From Chara braunii (Eukaryota; Streptophyta; Charophyceae; Charales; Characeae): a stretch of 53,161 bases of DNA. The stretch spans positions 285,739 through 338,899 of the forward strand of contig BFEA01000208.1 in assembly GCA_003427395.1 (NCBI GenBank). The letters run 5' to 3'. Under the pieces are notes generated by a model. It had not been told where the DNA came from, made no database searches, and saw only the letters and a program-made list of their open reading frames with translations. The translations under genes and the position numbers were made by a program. Positions 1 through 10,468 of this stretch are shown here, piece by piece; within the stretch, counting starts at the first letter, position 1, and each line of letters opens with the position of its first letter.

Positions 1-2
1 AT

Positions 3-377
3 ATTGCGTTCCGGCGTATGACTGATGGTGACCCTCCCCGCCTCGAGTATCTCGTTCGATGGAAGGGTTATCCTGACGAGGAGTCTACTTGGGAGCCTCT
101 TGAGCACCTGAAGCATGCTATGACTTTCGTGCCTGCTTACGATCGTGCTCATCCTTTCCCTTCATCATCCTCCTCTCCTACTTCTCGCCCTTGTGCTACT
201 GACCCCTCTACCTCCGCGACCACTAACATTCCCCCACCTCCATCGATGGGTCCTCCTGCTCCACCGGTACCCGCCTCAGGTCCTCCTTCCCCTGTGGCTG
301 TGGTTCCGCCTGTTGTTGCAGTTCATTCCTCTCGCCCTCAGCGTACCCATCGATTTCCTTCTCGTTTTCGTGACTGA
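3..377 (+). CDS. Ty3/Gypsy chromovirus polyprotein, C-terminal chromodomain (5' partial)
   Basis: The frame is open from the window edge and ends at TGA 375-377, so this is the 3' end of a longer ORF; the ATG at 18 is probably internal. Residues about 13-45 form a chromodomain with the signatures LVRWKGYP and STWEP, followed by a Pro/Ser-rich tail ending RPQRTHRFPSRFRD. In chromoviruses this domain lies at the C terminus of integrase and steers integration by binding histone H3 methyl-lysine marks. The aromatic residues of the reader cage (Y in EYLVRW, the two W) are present. The rest of pol lies outside the window, so intactness cannot be judged. A cellular chromodomain gene is less likely because the Pro-rich tail and immediate stop are typical of the retroelement. 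Confidence 0.85.
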   Translation: MAFRRMTDGDPPRLEYLVRWKGYPDEESTWEPLEHLKHAMTFVPAYDRAHPFPSSSSSPTSRPCATDPSTSATTNIPPPPSMGPPAPPVPASGPPSPVAVVPPVVAVHSSRPQRTHRFPSRFRD

Positions 378-1197
378 TCTATATCCCCCATACGCTCTCT
401 ATCTCTTACCATTCCTGGACACTTATGCAGCAGCTCCCGGTTTCAGCTTCTACATTCGGCTTCTACATTCGGCTTCTACATTCGACTTTCGACCTCAGTG
501 CTTCTCCTCAGTACCAGAGTACCTGTCGCATTGTTTCGGACTTCTACTCGGTTCTTGTGGTACTCATACTTCATCCAGGCTGCTTCGGCTCGACTTCAGT
601 CTGGAGACCCATCAGTTGGACTACTTCACTTGTTTGGCTACAGAGTCCCCATCATTCCCACCTATCCACCACCCTCGAGCTTACCTTTCAGTCGCATGAT
701 GACCCCTATTTTCCCTATCTATGTGGGTGTGTCCGCTTGCCGCCCTTCTGCCTTACCTTATGCTGCGGGCCCTCCTATGGAGTGTACGTTTTCCTTGCTC
801 GCGGCTTCTGGCCACATGTCTATGCTGGCATAGCCCTTTCTCCTTCCAGACTCACCTTATGTGTGCTCCCTTGTGTGAGTGTCTTTCCCCCCTTTCAGTT
901 AGCGGTACCCGTTTGATGGTTTCCATTGAGCCCGGTGTCGTGTTGTTACTCTCCCTCTGAGCCTGATGACCCTTACCTGGTTGTGTGGGTGCCCTCTTGG
1001 AGTTTACTCTGAGAGTTGTACCTGCCGCCTTCCCACCCATTCCTACCCCTGCCATGCGACTGAGTTACCTTCTCCTTTGTTCAGGTATTGTGCATTGTGT
1101 ACAGGGCACGTGAGACTGTGCCACATTGGTTTTCGACTTAGGACATTGGTTTAGTTATTCTTTGGCCTTTAGGGTCCTGGGGTTGATTTATATCCAG
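378..1197. other. Retroelement 3' flank, no gene
   Basis: This T/C-rich stretch follows the chromovirus stop codon. Several overlapping ORFs exist in all three frames but have skewed hydrophobic Leu/Pro/Ser composition and no recognisable motif, as expected from pyrimidine-rich DNA. It may include 3' UTR or LTR sequence. I could not find a convincing TG...CA LTR boundary or a polypurine tract abutting one; the only purine run, at 1449-1463, is not followed by TG. Confidence 0.4.
446..484. repeat. 13-bp tandem repeat, three copies
   Basis: The unit GCTTCTACATTCG occurs three times head to tail without mismatch, a young local expansion in the retroelement 3' flank. Confidence 0.9.
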
Positions 1198-1211
1198 CCT
1201 ATTTGGCTCAT

Positions 1212-1322
1212 GAGACATTTTTATCTTTCTTGGCCGACACAGGTCAGACATTTTTCTCTTTCTTGGCCGACACAGGTCAGACATTTTTCTCTTTCTGGGT
1301 CGACACAGACCAGACATTGTTG
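1212..1322. repeat. 33-bp tandem repeat, about three copies
   Basis: Units beginning TGGCCGACACAGGTCAGACA start at 1231 and 1264, with a diverged third copy at 1297 and a partial copy before 1231. The period is 33 bp. The array sits about 200 bp before the hairpin repeat array. Confidence 0.85.
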
Positions 1323-1504
1323 TTTAGATTAGGTTTGGGGCTTAGTCTGCATTGCATCCCTTTTCCTGCATGAAGCTTGCTCCGCATCTTGGATTGTTCT
1401 TTTGCTGTTCCTTTTGGGTTTCCGCTATTTCAGCGGATAGCGTGTTTAGAAAAGGAAAATAGTCAGACTTTATATATCTTTCTACTTTCGTGTTATCAAG
1501 GACA

Positions 1505-2100
1505 TAGGGCCAACTACCCAACTTATGGGTGAGTCAGTCTGCCCACAGTTACCACACCATTTTGTATTGTTCATCTTCTTTCCCTCTGCTTTGTCTGCTA
1601 CCGGCTTATATGGCTGGATCTCCCAACTTATGTCGTCCAACCTGCCATTAATATACATATTAAATATGTATCACTTTGTATACTCTGATTCTCTTAGTGA
1701 TGGCGGCTCATGACTTGATCACACCAACTTATGGTGCAAATAGTCTCGCCTGAAACAATAAAGCACAATGCTGAGTCACACCAACTTATGGCGTGGTCAG
1801 CTTCTGCCTAACAATTGACGTAAGGCGTATGACCGGGTCCCACCAACTTATGGTGAAACTGGTCAGCCTAAACTTTCGGCATACCCAAAGAACTGGACTA
1901 CCTCAACTTATGAGGAGCCCAACCTTGCCTAAACAACGACGAAAGGCATATGACCAGACACAACAACTTATGTTGTGCCTGACCAGCCCATACAGTTACA
2001 TACAGCATAGAACTAGGCTACCTAAGTTATGGGTAGTCTAGCTTGCCAAATAACAAATAGAACAGATGCGATCGACTGAGCAACCCGCAACTTATGCGTT
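1505..2100. repeat. Tandem hairpin-repeat array with ACTTA loop and co-varying stems
   Basis: Nine occurrences of ACTTAT (one AGTTAT) lie at 1521, 1626, 1727, 1784, 1846, 1906, 1966, 2025 and 2090; the last six are 59-65 bp apart. In eight of nine the loop is closed by complementary arms although the arm sequence differs between copies: ACCCA/TGGGT, CACCA/TGGTG twice, CCA plus CAC against TGG plus GTG, CCTCA/TGAGG, CACAACA/TGTTGTG, ACCTA/TGGGT and CGCA/TGCG. Outer arms extend some stems (GACC/GGTC at 1831/1861, CAG/CTG around 1955/1979, CTAG/CTAG at 2013/2038). Between hairpins a second shared block, GCCTAAAC...AAGGCATATGACC, recurs. The 1626 unit has lost the stem. I know no family with this design. 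Confidence 0.8.
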
Positions 2101-4460
2101 CGTCCAGCCTTCGCCACATAATTACAATCCTCGTGTTGTTTGAATTCAATCAGTTAATCTTAATTATCAATAAATACTTGTCAATTTATTATGCAAAGCA
2201 ATGTCCTGAACTTAAACAAGCAAATCAATCAGATATCCTTTCCAGTCATACTTACAGTCAGGTCAGTAGCAATATGATAATATAGTTTAGTGATAGGATC
2301 ACACGCGTAAATCGAGGGTTATACCTGAGTGTTCCCTGCCTCCAGAACCCCGCCTGGGCTCCGGCAGAGCTCCCGCAATCGGTGGGGCAACCTCCCACAG
2401 AGGCCTTGGCGCGGACCTACGGGTTGCAATCCCGCCTGCCGCCTTCCTCTCGTAACCTCAGACCAGACTGAAAGTAAGAAGGGTAGAGGTAGATAGATTA
2501 GACTCTCGAGATACAGGGGAGGTGCTCTCAATCTCACTGGGGAGGGCCTTGTTGTTTTGATGCGCCTGAGGGCCCCGCAATGATGGTCAAGTCACCGCCC
2601 GTACACAGAATCAATGACCCTTTGATGAGTCCCACGACCCCAGCAATAACTTGCCCCAAAGGGTTGATCACTCTTCCTCAACTGCTGTGCTGACAAACAG
2701 CGCCCTGCGCAGTCTTGAGAACATACCGTCCAAATAGAACACGCCCCCGTGCTCTGTCTGAAACACAGTAGCCACAGTCAAAATCCACTGGATGCCGCCC
2801 ATACAGCGGCTAGGAGTATAACAAGGTACGGGCGGAAACTGCTAACCGCCTTATACAAGCTTGGCCAGCCGAGCCCAACGTTCAGCAACACATGGGTGTC
2901 GCCGCAAGCTCGCGACAGCCCACTGCCTCCAACAGCATCGCACACGTGACGGTCTGAGCCAACAAAGGTATCAACAAGCCTCAGCAGCTACGTGGTCTAC
3001 CCATCACCCCTTTAGCACTGCACCAGCTCCTGAGAGACGGTGACTTTACCAATGGTGTACTAACAAGGCACAGAGATGCCCTGCCGTGGCAACACATGGT
3101 AGTGGCTGAGCGCAGCCAAGGGCACAGCGCAGTGTACAACGTGTTTCCCAGCGGTATACCACAAACTCGCGGCTCAACAGACTTTGTAACACAGACACAG
3201 TCGACACAGCAGTATGCACAGAGATCACAACAAACCCCAGTCTGCGCAGCGATATGCATTGTGATCACAGCCACCCTCCAAATCTAGAACTTTTGTCGGG
3301 TGCCCAGTGCATGGCGGGCCTTGGTTTAGCAGCGTGATGCTATGGCATCAACCACTTTTTACCAGTCTGGCTGGGCCAGTGAAACCTGTGGCCCGAATCC
3401 TAACAACAACACCCAAGTGTGAACCAACAACCACAGTAACTGTGCAGTCTGAAGCCTAGCTACGACAGTATTTAACGAATTACTCAGTCATAGTGTCGTC
3501 TCCACAGCTGCCCCCCCAGTCTCATTATACGTAGGTTGTGGGTTAATAGTAACTACTGCTGATACAATAGTAGTCAATGCTCAAAAGCAGCTACAGTCTC
3601 AGTTAGCAGCAAGGATAGCCCCCATAGAGGAAAATGGTAGGTAACGTGTCCGGATTGAAAGCAATATTATTTGAAAAAGAAGAGGTAAGAAAAAAAAAAA
3701 AATAGCAACAGTCGTACAAGCCATCTGCTGGTTATTCTGAAGGTAATTGAGATTGAATCATAACACAACAATCATAATGGACGGATGGTGCGCCCAGATA
3801 TAGGTACGTTTTCCTGTTGTCTCTGATTTAGGCCTCTTCCCGTTTCTAACTCTTCTCCTTTTTACTATTCAGTCCGCTTCTTCCTCTTACTTGCGGCTTA
3901 GAGGCCCAGACTACAATTACTACACAGTCTAATAGCCTCTGACTTTACAATGCCTCTTGTGGGCATCAGCAACAGCAACTGATACATGGCACAACAAGTA
4001 TTGCCAAAAAAAACACGGCCTAGCGAGGTCACGCTTGGATAGAGCACGTCCCCAATGGTCTATTTCTCAGTCCAGGAGAAATCCAATCAATACACAGCAA
4101 ACCAGTAACGCGCACCGCAGTTGTGCACAGTGGCTATAGCTAAACTCAATTAGTGCGAATGAATGGTGCAACTCGCAGTGCACAGCAGAGCACGACATCA
4201 GACCAGCAGTTTTCCCAAAGAAGGCAGCAGCCAAGTACGCTGTCGTGACCCACACTGTACCGTGGCAACAGTTCAGTAGCAGTACGTCCTTCCCTCGGAT
4301 CAGGCAACCCCCTGTCGTCATGATGAACCTATATGCACTGTCAGTGACCTTATTTCACTGCCCATCAAAAACGGTGATCACCACGGACATCGATAATCAC
4401 GGAAGCAGGCCCTGTTTGGAATTGCGACGCTCAGATGAGTCTCTCTAACTACCTCTTCCC
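2101..4460. other. Anonymous non-coding sequence
   Basis: I see no supported gene here. ORFs are short, lack codon structure and overlap in several frames. Local low-order repetition involves CAGT/CAGC-rich words and a repeated TGCACAG/GATCACA motif at 3210-3275. An A-tract lies near 3690. A GC-rich island at 2335-2580 resembles no family I recognise. Confidence 0.4.
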
Positions 4461-4636
4461 GTGCGCCTAATCATAACTGCGACCAAGTCCATCCTCTCTC
4501 CTCCCTCTCTGCTCAGCGTAAGTATTAATTCATTGTTTGATTGGTGCGCCTGCTGCTATGAGAATGGGTCTTACCTCCTATTGGGGAAAGATGCTCCCAC
4601 CAACTTGCCTGCCTTCGTTGGTAAGTATCTTCTCTT

Positions 4637-4640
<4 letters not shown>

Positions 4641-4699
<59 letters not shown>
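4641..4699. repeat. (TC)n microsatellite
   Basis: About 29 uninterrupted TC units. It begins 20 bp after a consensus donor GTAAGTATC (4621) and ends just before CACAG (4711-4715), so it could serve as an intronic polypyrimidine tract on the plus strand. Confidence 0.95.
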
Positions 4700-4705
<6 letters not shown>

Positions 4706-4960
4706 CCGTTCACAGGATTTTACCGCGACCTTGATCAGTTTCTGGCGGCTCAGAATAAGTGCGTATAGATCGTGCCCCATACATGCAAGCACCCGCACTT
4801 CAGTCCTATGACTCACCGAGCATAGGAACTGAATCTATCGCTAGAATATGGAGAAAGCATTACTTTGTTCTCTTTAGCTCCGCCAGCCTCCGACCAGGTA
4901 TGTAGCCCGACTCCTTTATTCTTTCCTTTTGCCTGCACTCCTTCTCTCGTGCATGCTCGT

Positions 4961-5166
4961 TCATGACTTGGTAGAGATGCGTATTGTTAGCAGCAAGGCC
5001 ATCAGAACGAAGAACACCTCCACGCCGATGTTGAAGGCGAGGAGACAGCATTGGTGTCGAGACCCATGCCAATGACAAGTACAGTCATGAACACAGCAGG
5101 CAGCGCTGTGGCAAAAACGAAATTTTCACCGATAATACTTAGAAGATTCACACCCGGTCTCGCCAT
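4961..5166 (-). pseudogene. Short hydrophobic ORF with apparent frame change
   Basis: From ATG at 5166 the minus strand reads a 57-residue ORF beginning MARPGVNLLSIIGENF, followed by a hydrophobic segment (ATALPAVFMTVLVIGMGL) fit for one membrane span. The frame then runs to a stop, while the next frame continues as AFNIGVEVFFVLMALLLTIR, a second span, to TGA at 4961-4963. Two adjacent membrane-like segments in successive frames suggest a single gene fragment broken by a frameshift, or two exons. I recognise no family. Base composition here is balanced, so hydrophobicity is not merely a T-rich artefact. Chance remains possible. Confidence 0.3.
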
Positions 5167-5289
5167 GTCCCACTCGTTCCCGCTTGCAAATCACGCAGCC
5201 TTTATGGCTGATTTTGGCCGACCTGCTGCTCTGGTGCGAGATCCGATGCTACCATCACGTTCATCATGCCAAAAGACCTTGATATAGAC

Positions 5290-6800
5290 TCTCCCCTCGC
5301 CCTGGCTAGCTCATAAATGAGAGAGATATCTTTTTTTTTTTTTTTCCACGCCATATTCTTCTCTCCGAAACTCGTCACACACCCCGTTTGTTGGTCTTCC
5401 CCCATTCTACTAACTGATCATGAAACCTAGGCTTTCCAACGGATTTGCCCTACCAAAAGATCCTGGGATCTCCTCTCCCTCCACTCGATTCCACTCAGTA
5501 TGGAGTGAGATATAAAATTTTCATCCCCGCCATAGCCATCTCCGTCCTCATGTCGCGCAGCCCTTATCCCTGGTAACACAAAATCCGTTGCTCAAACCAA
5601 AAATCCGGCATGACCATCTAATCCAGAGTGCCTGAAAACCTCAGATTCACCTCTTTGTTTGCTCAATTTCGTTAAGAATTGAACGAGATACAATCTTTTT
5701 CTCTTTCTTGTCCACTCTTTCTTCTCTCTTCCCAACTCCTCCGCGCACTCGTTTCTCCTTCTACCTCACTACCTCTCATCTAATTTAGAAATCTAGCTTT
5801 GTACTTGGATTTGTCCTGCCTCTAAGCCAGTACCCCACTCCTNTCTTCTTCGTCATGATCNTTTCCNTCATNNTCTCCNCCCCCTCTTCTTNCTCNTGGC
5901 CCGCTGCTCCACGAGCCTCTCCCGCCAGTCAATGTATGCCTGGATAATAGCGCACAGTCCACCCGCCTTGAATATCTGAATGGACATGAAGTCCTGGTCA
6001 CCGGAACGTGATGTCTTATATAGCCTAGAAGGGTATGTCCACATAGCTTACTTGTGCCTCACTCAAAGGACGCATCACTACCATTTGTCCTTGTTTGAAT
6101 GAATCTGCCCAAACCGAGGTAGTAGGTTCATCCATCTGAGAAAAGGCTGCAATGCAGTCCCTAAAAGGAGAATAGGGACTGATAAATAAAAATAAAAATA
6201 ATAATAAATAAAGACTGATCTTGGTGAGACACCTGATCGATGGGGTCGTGGCAACACCTACGTAGACCCCTTCTCCGGAGCGAACTCTTGATCTACATTT
6301 TAACAGCCCGTGAGTGCGCCACCCAAACTAAGCTTGCTGGGACCTGCTAGCCTTGCTGCAGCCCCCACCAGAATCCCTCCGGTCTGCTGTGCCCAGGCGT
6401 AGTTCCCCTACTACCGCCCCCCGACGGGCATGCTCATATCCATTCCTCACAGCGGATCGTGGGGTCAGCGGACGTAGGCCCCCCCTTGGCTGTGCCCTGC
6501 TTTTTGTGCCCAAGCATAGTCCACCATTTTTCTGGTCCCCATGGTAATGCCAGTGCTCACCCTGCGACCCCAAATCTGCAAAATATGCAGATTTGGGACA
6601 GGTAAAAAAAACTTTTCTTTCTTTTTTTTTTGGGCATGGCTTAGGTCACATGTTGCTGTCCCTAGTATTCGTGGGGCCATGACAAAATTTGTGTAACTGC
6701 TCCCGCACCTTGCCACACCCAGTGGTCATATTTACTCTCAAACCTCTCACTGCAGATCACCAGCTGGTGGATGGATACCCCTACCAAGATTTCCCGACCG
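5290..6800. other. Non-coding, with low-quality bases at 5843-5896
   Basis: No gene is supported. Eight or so isolated N calls lie at 5843-5896 in a T/C-rich stretch, indicating weak assembly. An A/T-rich run (AATAAA words) lies at 6180-6212. Short GC-rich ORFs at 6330-6570 overlap on both strands and lack a family signature. Confidence 0.4.
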
Positions 6801-6811
6801 TCAGGTTCTCT

Positions 6812-6845
6812 ACCGTTTTATGCATGTCTTCCTTGCGCAGGGGTC

Positions 6846-6876
<31 letters not shown>

Positions 6877-6895
6877 TACGGATGTCCCGAAGGGC
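6812..6895 (-). pseudogene. U6 snRNA-derived pseudogene (copy A)
   Basis: On the minus strand CCCTTCGGGACATCCG is followed by AAAATTGGAACGATACAGAG, AAGATTAGCATGACCCC and TGCGCAAGG. This retains the U6 5' stem-loop, the ACAGAGA box and the AGC triad. The 3' part departs from plant U6: AAGACATGCATAAAACGG replaces the usual end, and no T-run terminator follows. No plant upstream sequence element or TATA box is visible. A minus-strand SINE (S1 type) lies immediately upstream in the same orientation, so the two may have moved together. Confidence 0.75.
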
Positions 6896-6899
6896 TAGC

Positions 6900-7020
6900 T
6901 GGGAGCCGCGTCCTTGGGACATCGTCATCGATTGACCAGCCTCAGGTAACTCATAATACTTTTGGTCTTACTTGCCAAGTCCCATTGTCTGAGCTCGAAC
7001 ACAGGCTGTACTTCAACAGT
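6900..7020 (-). repeat. S1-type tRNA-derived SINE, full-length-like
   Basis: The minus strand has a Pol III B-box-like GTGTTCGAGCTC (6991-7002) and then the family tail ATTATGAGTTACCTGAGGCT, GGTCAATCGATGACGATGTC and CCAAGGACGCGGC. At least eight other copies of this tail lie in the window, on both strands. The element abuts U6 copy A. Confidence 0.6.
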
Positions 7021-8090
7021 TCAGTGGTGTATCCACTAGACAAGGATCTTGGGTCACAACCGGTCCCGAAGACCAGTACCGGTCTCGTCCCAAATGAGAG
7101 AAAAAAATAAAAACAAATAAGAAAATAAAAGATAAAAACTTAGAGATAATAACACAGTAATAAAAAAAACGGATGGGGGAGGGGACCCGCTGGTAACTGG
7201 TCTTCTCCCACGGGCCTGCTGCCGGACTCCCCAACAAAACCAAAGGGGATAGTCCCGCGGGACCCTCAACCCCTCGATTTGCTCCTGTGCTCCTCCGCCG
7301 CTCCGCTGTGGCCTCGATCCCGAGACCCGCCTGGTGATAGTTCAATGACGTAACCTACAGGGTTAAGCCCCAGCCTGGTTGCAACAGGCGCAGTCCTACT
7401 CATAAAGAGTAAGGGCAGCCTGTCCAGGCTTGCAAACAGTATCTCAGGCCGTTCCTCTTACTTACCGCTTGCAACCAAGGGCCCACAAGCACCCACGTAT
7501 TACTTTGGGAGCACGGCCGCGCTAGGCTTGCCGTGCGCATTACCGCATAACGCTGCGGCTATGGCCGGGCTCTCCTATTCCCTCATATTCACCGAGCATC
7601 TGCCCGTTCTACCACCTTTGGGCCGAAAACGCCCCGGCTTCTACCCACTCCGCCCCGGCTCACGCCGTCCTAGCTAAAAACCGCCATGGCTTCTACTGCT
7701 GGCGGCGCACGATCAACCTAGTGCCTGCGGCATTTCACGTGATACGACCCGCGACCCAGAACCGCCGGTCCTCAATGAGTCAGACAATCCTTTCCTCTCA
7801 TTCACCGCCTTACCTGGTCAAACTTTACGCCGTCCGACATTCCGACCGTGCGTGTGAGCCCGCGACCGCCTCAGAACATCTAGCTCAACTCTGACCTGTC
7901 CTACCGGCGTCTCATGGCCTTCCTCGACCCAGACTCGGGCAGGCTAATGCGTGCCCGCGAAGTGCACGCTCACACACTCCCTAATCAACGCAAATGGGAC
8001 GCGCCCTCCGATATCGTCAGGCGCGTTCTTCCTGCGAGCTGCAAAAACGTGCCCAAATACCCTTGTAAGGGTATTCGGGCCGACACCGCT
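7020..8090. other. Non-coding, GC-rich
   Basis: No supported gene. An A-rich (plus strand) block of AATAAAA words lies at 7108-7170. The stretch 7450-7900 is unusually rich in CCGCC/CGGC words, with overlapping ORFs on both strands and no motif. CCCGAGACCCGCCTGG at 7319-7334 resembles a SINE B-box region but is too weak to call. Confidence 0.35.
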
Positions 8091-8094
8091 TGCC

Positions 8095-8300
8095 CCCCTT
8101 ATGCTACAGCGAACGAGAAACGCCCTCAACTGGTCCACCTCTGCGATTGCAACTGATTAACTTTCGTACTGTGGACTGGTAACTCGGCGGGGATACGCCC
8201 ACCGAAGGGAAATGACAGCTCCTGTAAGGTGGAGGTAAGTTGTGCCTCGCGTAGGCCCTATCCTGTCGTAGGGGCTCGCGAAAGGTATGGCTGACGCACT
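8095..8300 (+). repeat. Dispersed repeat R8, copy 1
   Basis: This segment shares ordered blocks with 9965-10160: CAGCGAACGAGAAACGCCCT, TGCGATTGCA, AACTTTCG, GGTAAGTTGTGCC and TGTCGTAGGGG. Spacing is nearly conserved over about 200 bp, with many substitutions, so these are old copies of one dispersed repeat. Similarity may continue downstream (GATGCGTTC type words near 8415 and 10318). No coding signal. Confidence 0.6.
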
Positions 8301-9960
8301 CTGCCGGAGCGGCTTGCGAAAACTCCATTATGTATTCGTGACGAGGATTTAGACCAACTCCTACATGATGCGGCTGGAAGGGTCCCGCGCTGCCTTGTGC
8401 GGTGCCGGACCTATGCGTTCCACAACAACATCAGTGATTTTCACACCTGGTACCACCGTTATTGTTTTTTGGAGACACATGATGCAAATGGTTTGACGTT
8501 TTGAACTCGCTCGGTGCTGCGGGCGATAGAGTGGACCGCCTGAGACCGTTTACGACCAACTTGCAGTTGGGATGCAAACAATTGGGGTAACCCCTTACGT
8601 GGTTACGGTGAATGAAGTCGGTGCGGACTTGCAATTCGATTCGGGATATCATTTAACTTGCTTGAGTGAGTCAGTCTACTTCACTCAAGGTCAGTTGAAC
8701 GACTCAGATTCCCTTTCACTCCTGTGCGAACCCACACTTTGCTTGACCTCGTTTGTTTTGAATGTTCAAAAGAAAAGGTAAGGGAAAATTGTGTGATTCA
8801 TGAAACCTGACTTGGGTATAGAGTTCCATTGGTTACCTTTGAACTTGTTTGTTTTGCTTTGAGTGCAGGTAGGTAGAAAAATGCTAGCAAAAAAAGATGA
8901 TTGTGTCTACATGGGATAATGAAAAGGGTAGTTTTTTTTTTACCTACCACTTGCCTGCTTGTCAAACGAATATATGTTTTGAAAATGGTTAATCAGGTGT
9001 GCGTCGTAAAAATAAAATAATAATAATAAAAAATTAAATCAAAAAAATAAAATAAAATAAAATTAATTTAGCCTTCTGTAAAGGTCTACTCGTTCTATCC
9101 CGAATGACCTTATCTATCTATACCCGTTCATATGGTTCTCATTTTTCTACCTCCTCTGAGTTTCTTCGTCCAAGTTACCCCGAGCTTGGAAAAAATGAGA
9201 ACGACTAAAATCTACTTGTGGTGAACATGGTCCCTTCTCTATGAAGTATTTTGGGTGGCGGTTCGTTGCTTTAGGAGTCGGTTTCGGTATCGACCCAGAG
9301 TGGATTGCTCTATGGAGGGGGGTACTCTGCCGATTCGGTGGAGACGGGCCGACTTCTTAGATCCGAGCTATCGTAGACCACTTCGGAAAGGGAGAGACAA
9401 ACAACACTTTGAGTAATGCAGCTGATCAAGAATCATCCGCAAAGCAACTTATCATCAAAGTAGACTAAAATGTATGGAGACGAGTGTGTGCGTGCTTAAT
9501 TTTAGGTCAGTGATAGGGTCGAATGAACGACTTTGGCAACGCGCCTCATCAAGTCAAAATTGAGGCGCTCCGACGACCTTATCAGCTCCGTCGAGGTTAT
9601 TGTCGAACTCAACTCTCCGTTGTCGATTCGATATAGTACTTTATTTATTGAGTTTAACCCGTGGTGGTCGTTTTTTTTTTTCCTTTTCGATCTTGTGTTA
9701 TTGGTTCTACCATGTGGTGCTTGGGTTCTTGCAGCTAATAATTTTTGTTGAATTCGGATGTGCTTCCCTATCGAGTATCGACTAATTGTCATTTCATTTC
9801 GATATAATTATATTTAATCATGATAATTTATTTATTTGAGTTAAACGTCTAAGTGACTAGGATTATTTTATGGGTTTCACACTTGGTTGAAACCGCCTCA
9901 GTCGATCGACTTCCACTTCCTACTTAGGAGATCAGCGCCCCGAGGGATGGTCAAATAGGC
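8300..9960. other. Non-coding, AT-rich
   Basis: No gene is supported. AATAAAATAAT-type simple sequence fills 9008-9068. Short ORFs around 9500-9790 occur on both strands and cross a T-tract. Nothing else is recognisable. Confidence 0.4.
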
Positions 9961-9964
9961 GCTT

Positions 9965-10160
9965 CAACCGAGCGTACCTATACTGCAGCGAAAAAGAGAG
10001 CAAATGCCCTCGACTGACCTCCCTTTGCGATTGCATTTAAAAACTTTCGCATGTGGGTCAATAGCTTGATAGGGATGCACCCCTGACAATAGTGACAACC
10101 CTTTCGGGAAGGTAAGTTGTGCCCCGCGGGAACCTACCGTGTCGTAGGGGACCGCGAGAC
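9965..10160 (+). repeat. Dispersed repeat R8, copy 2
   Basis: Partner of 8095-8300, with TTTGCGATTGCATTT, AACTTTCGCATGTGGGT, GGTAAGTTGTGCCCCGCG and CGTGTCGTAGGGGACCGCG in the same order. The two copies are about 1.87 kb apart in direct orientation. Confidence 0.6.
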
Positions 10161-10468
10161 GTACAACAGGCAAACTCGGCTAGAGTGGCGAAGGGACGAC
10201 GTAACTACGTTCGTTTTGACTTTTGGGTCGTCTCCAAGTTCTCTCCTTTTGCTTTGTTTTTACTCCTGCGTGACATGGCAGGGAGGGCTCTCACCGTTTA
10301 CCAAAAAGGCAGGAGCCGATGCGTTCGACAACGTCAACCGGGCTTCGGGGCTAGTGAACGTCAATGGCTGGTAGTGTCTGCCAAGAAAAAAAAACTCGTG
10401 GCGTTGAGGTCTAATAAAGCTTGGTGTGCAGGCCGCCCGAAAGAAAGTGGCTCAGAAGTACTGAAGGT

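Noticed and set aside
145-916. Overlapping plus-strand ORFs of 111-184 codons
   Set aside because: Three overlapping frames in pyrimidine-rich DNA give Leu/Pro/Ser-rich peptides with no motif.
378-1500. 3' LTR of the chromovirus
   Set aside because: No TG...CA pair, primer-binding or polypurine boundary could be fixed; the second LTR is outside the window.
1505-2100. CRISPR array
   Set aside because: Units are about 60 bp with similarity throughout and no unique spacers between constant repeats; the genome is eukaryotic.
4461-4816. ORFs with Leu-Ser or Arg-Glu repeats across CT tracts (also at 11.7, 29.7 and 46.4 kb)
   Set aside because: These are microsatellite translations; the same happens on the opposite strand.
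6812-6895. Active U6 snRNA gene (any of the six copies)
   Set aside because: None shows plant upstream sequence element plus TATA spacing, and all carry changes or deletions in core U6 parts or sit between target duplications.
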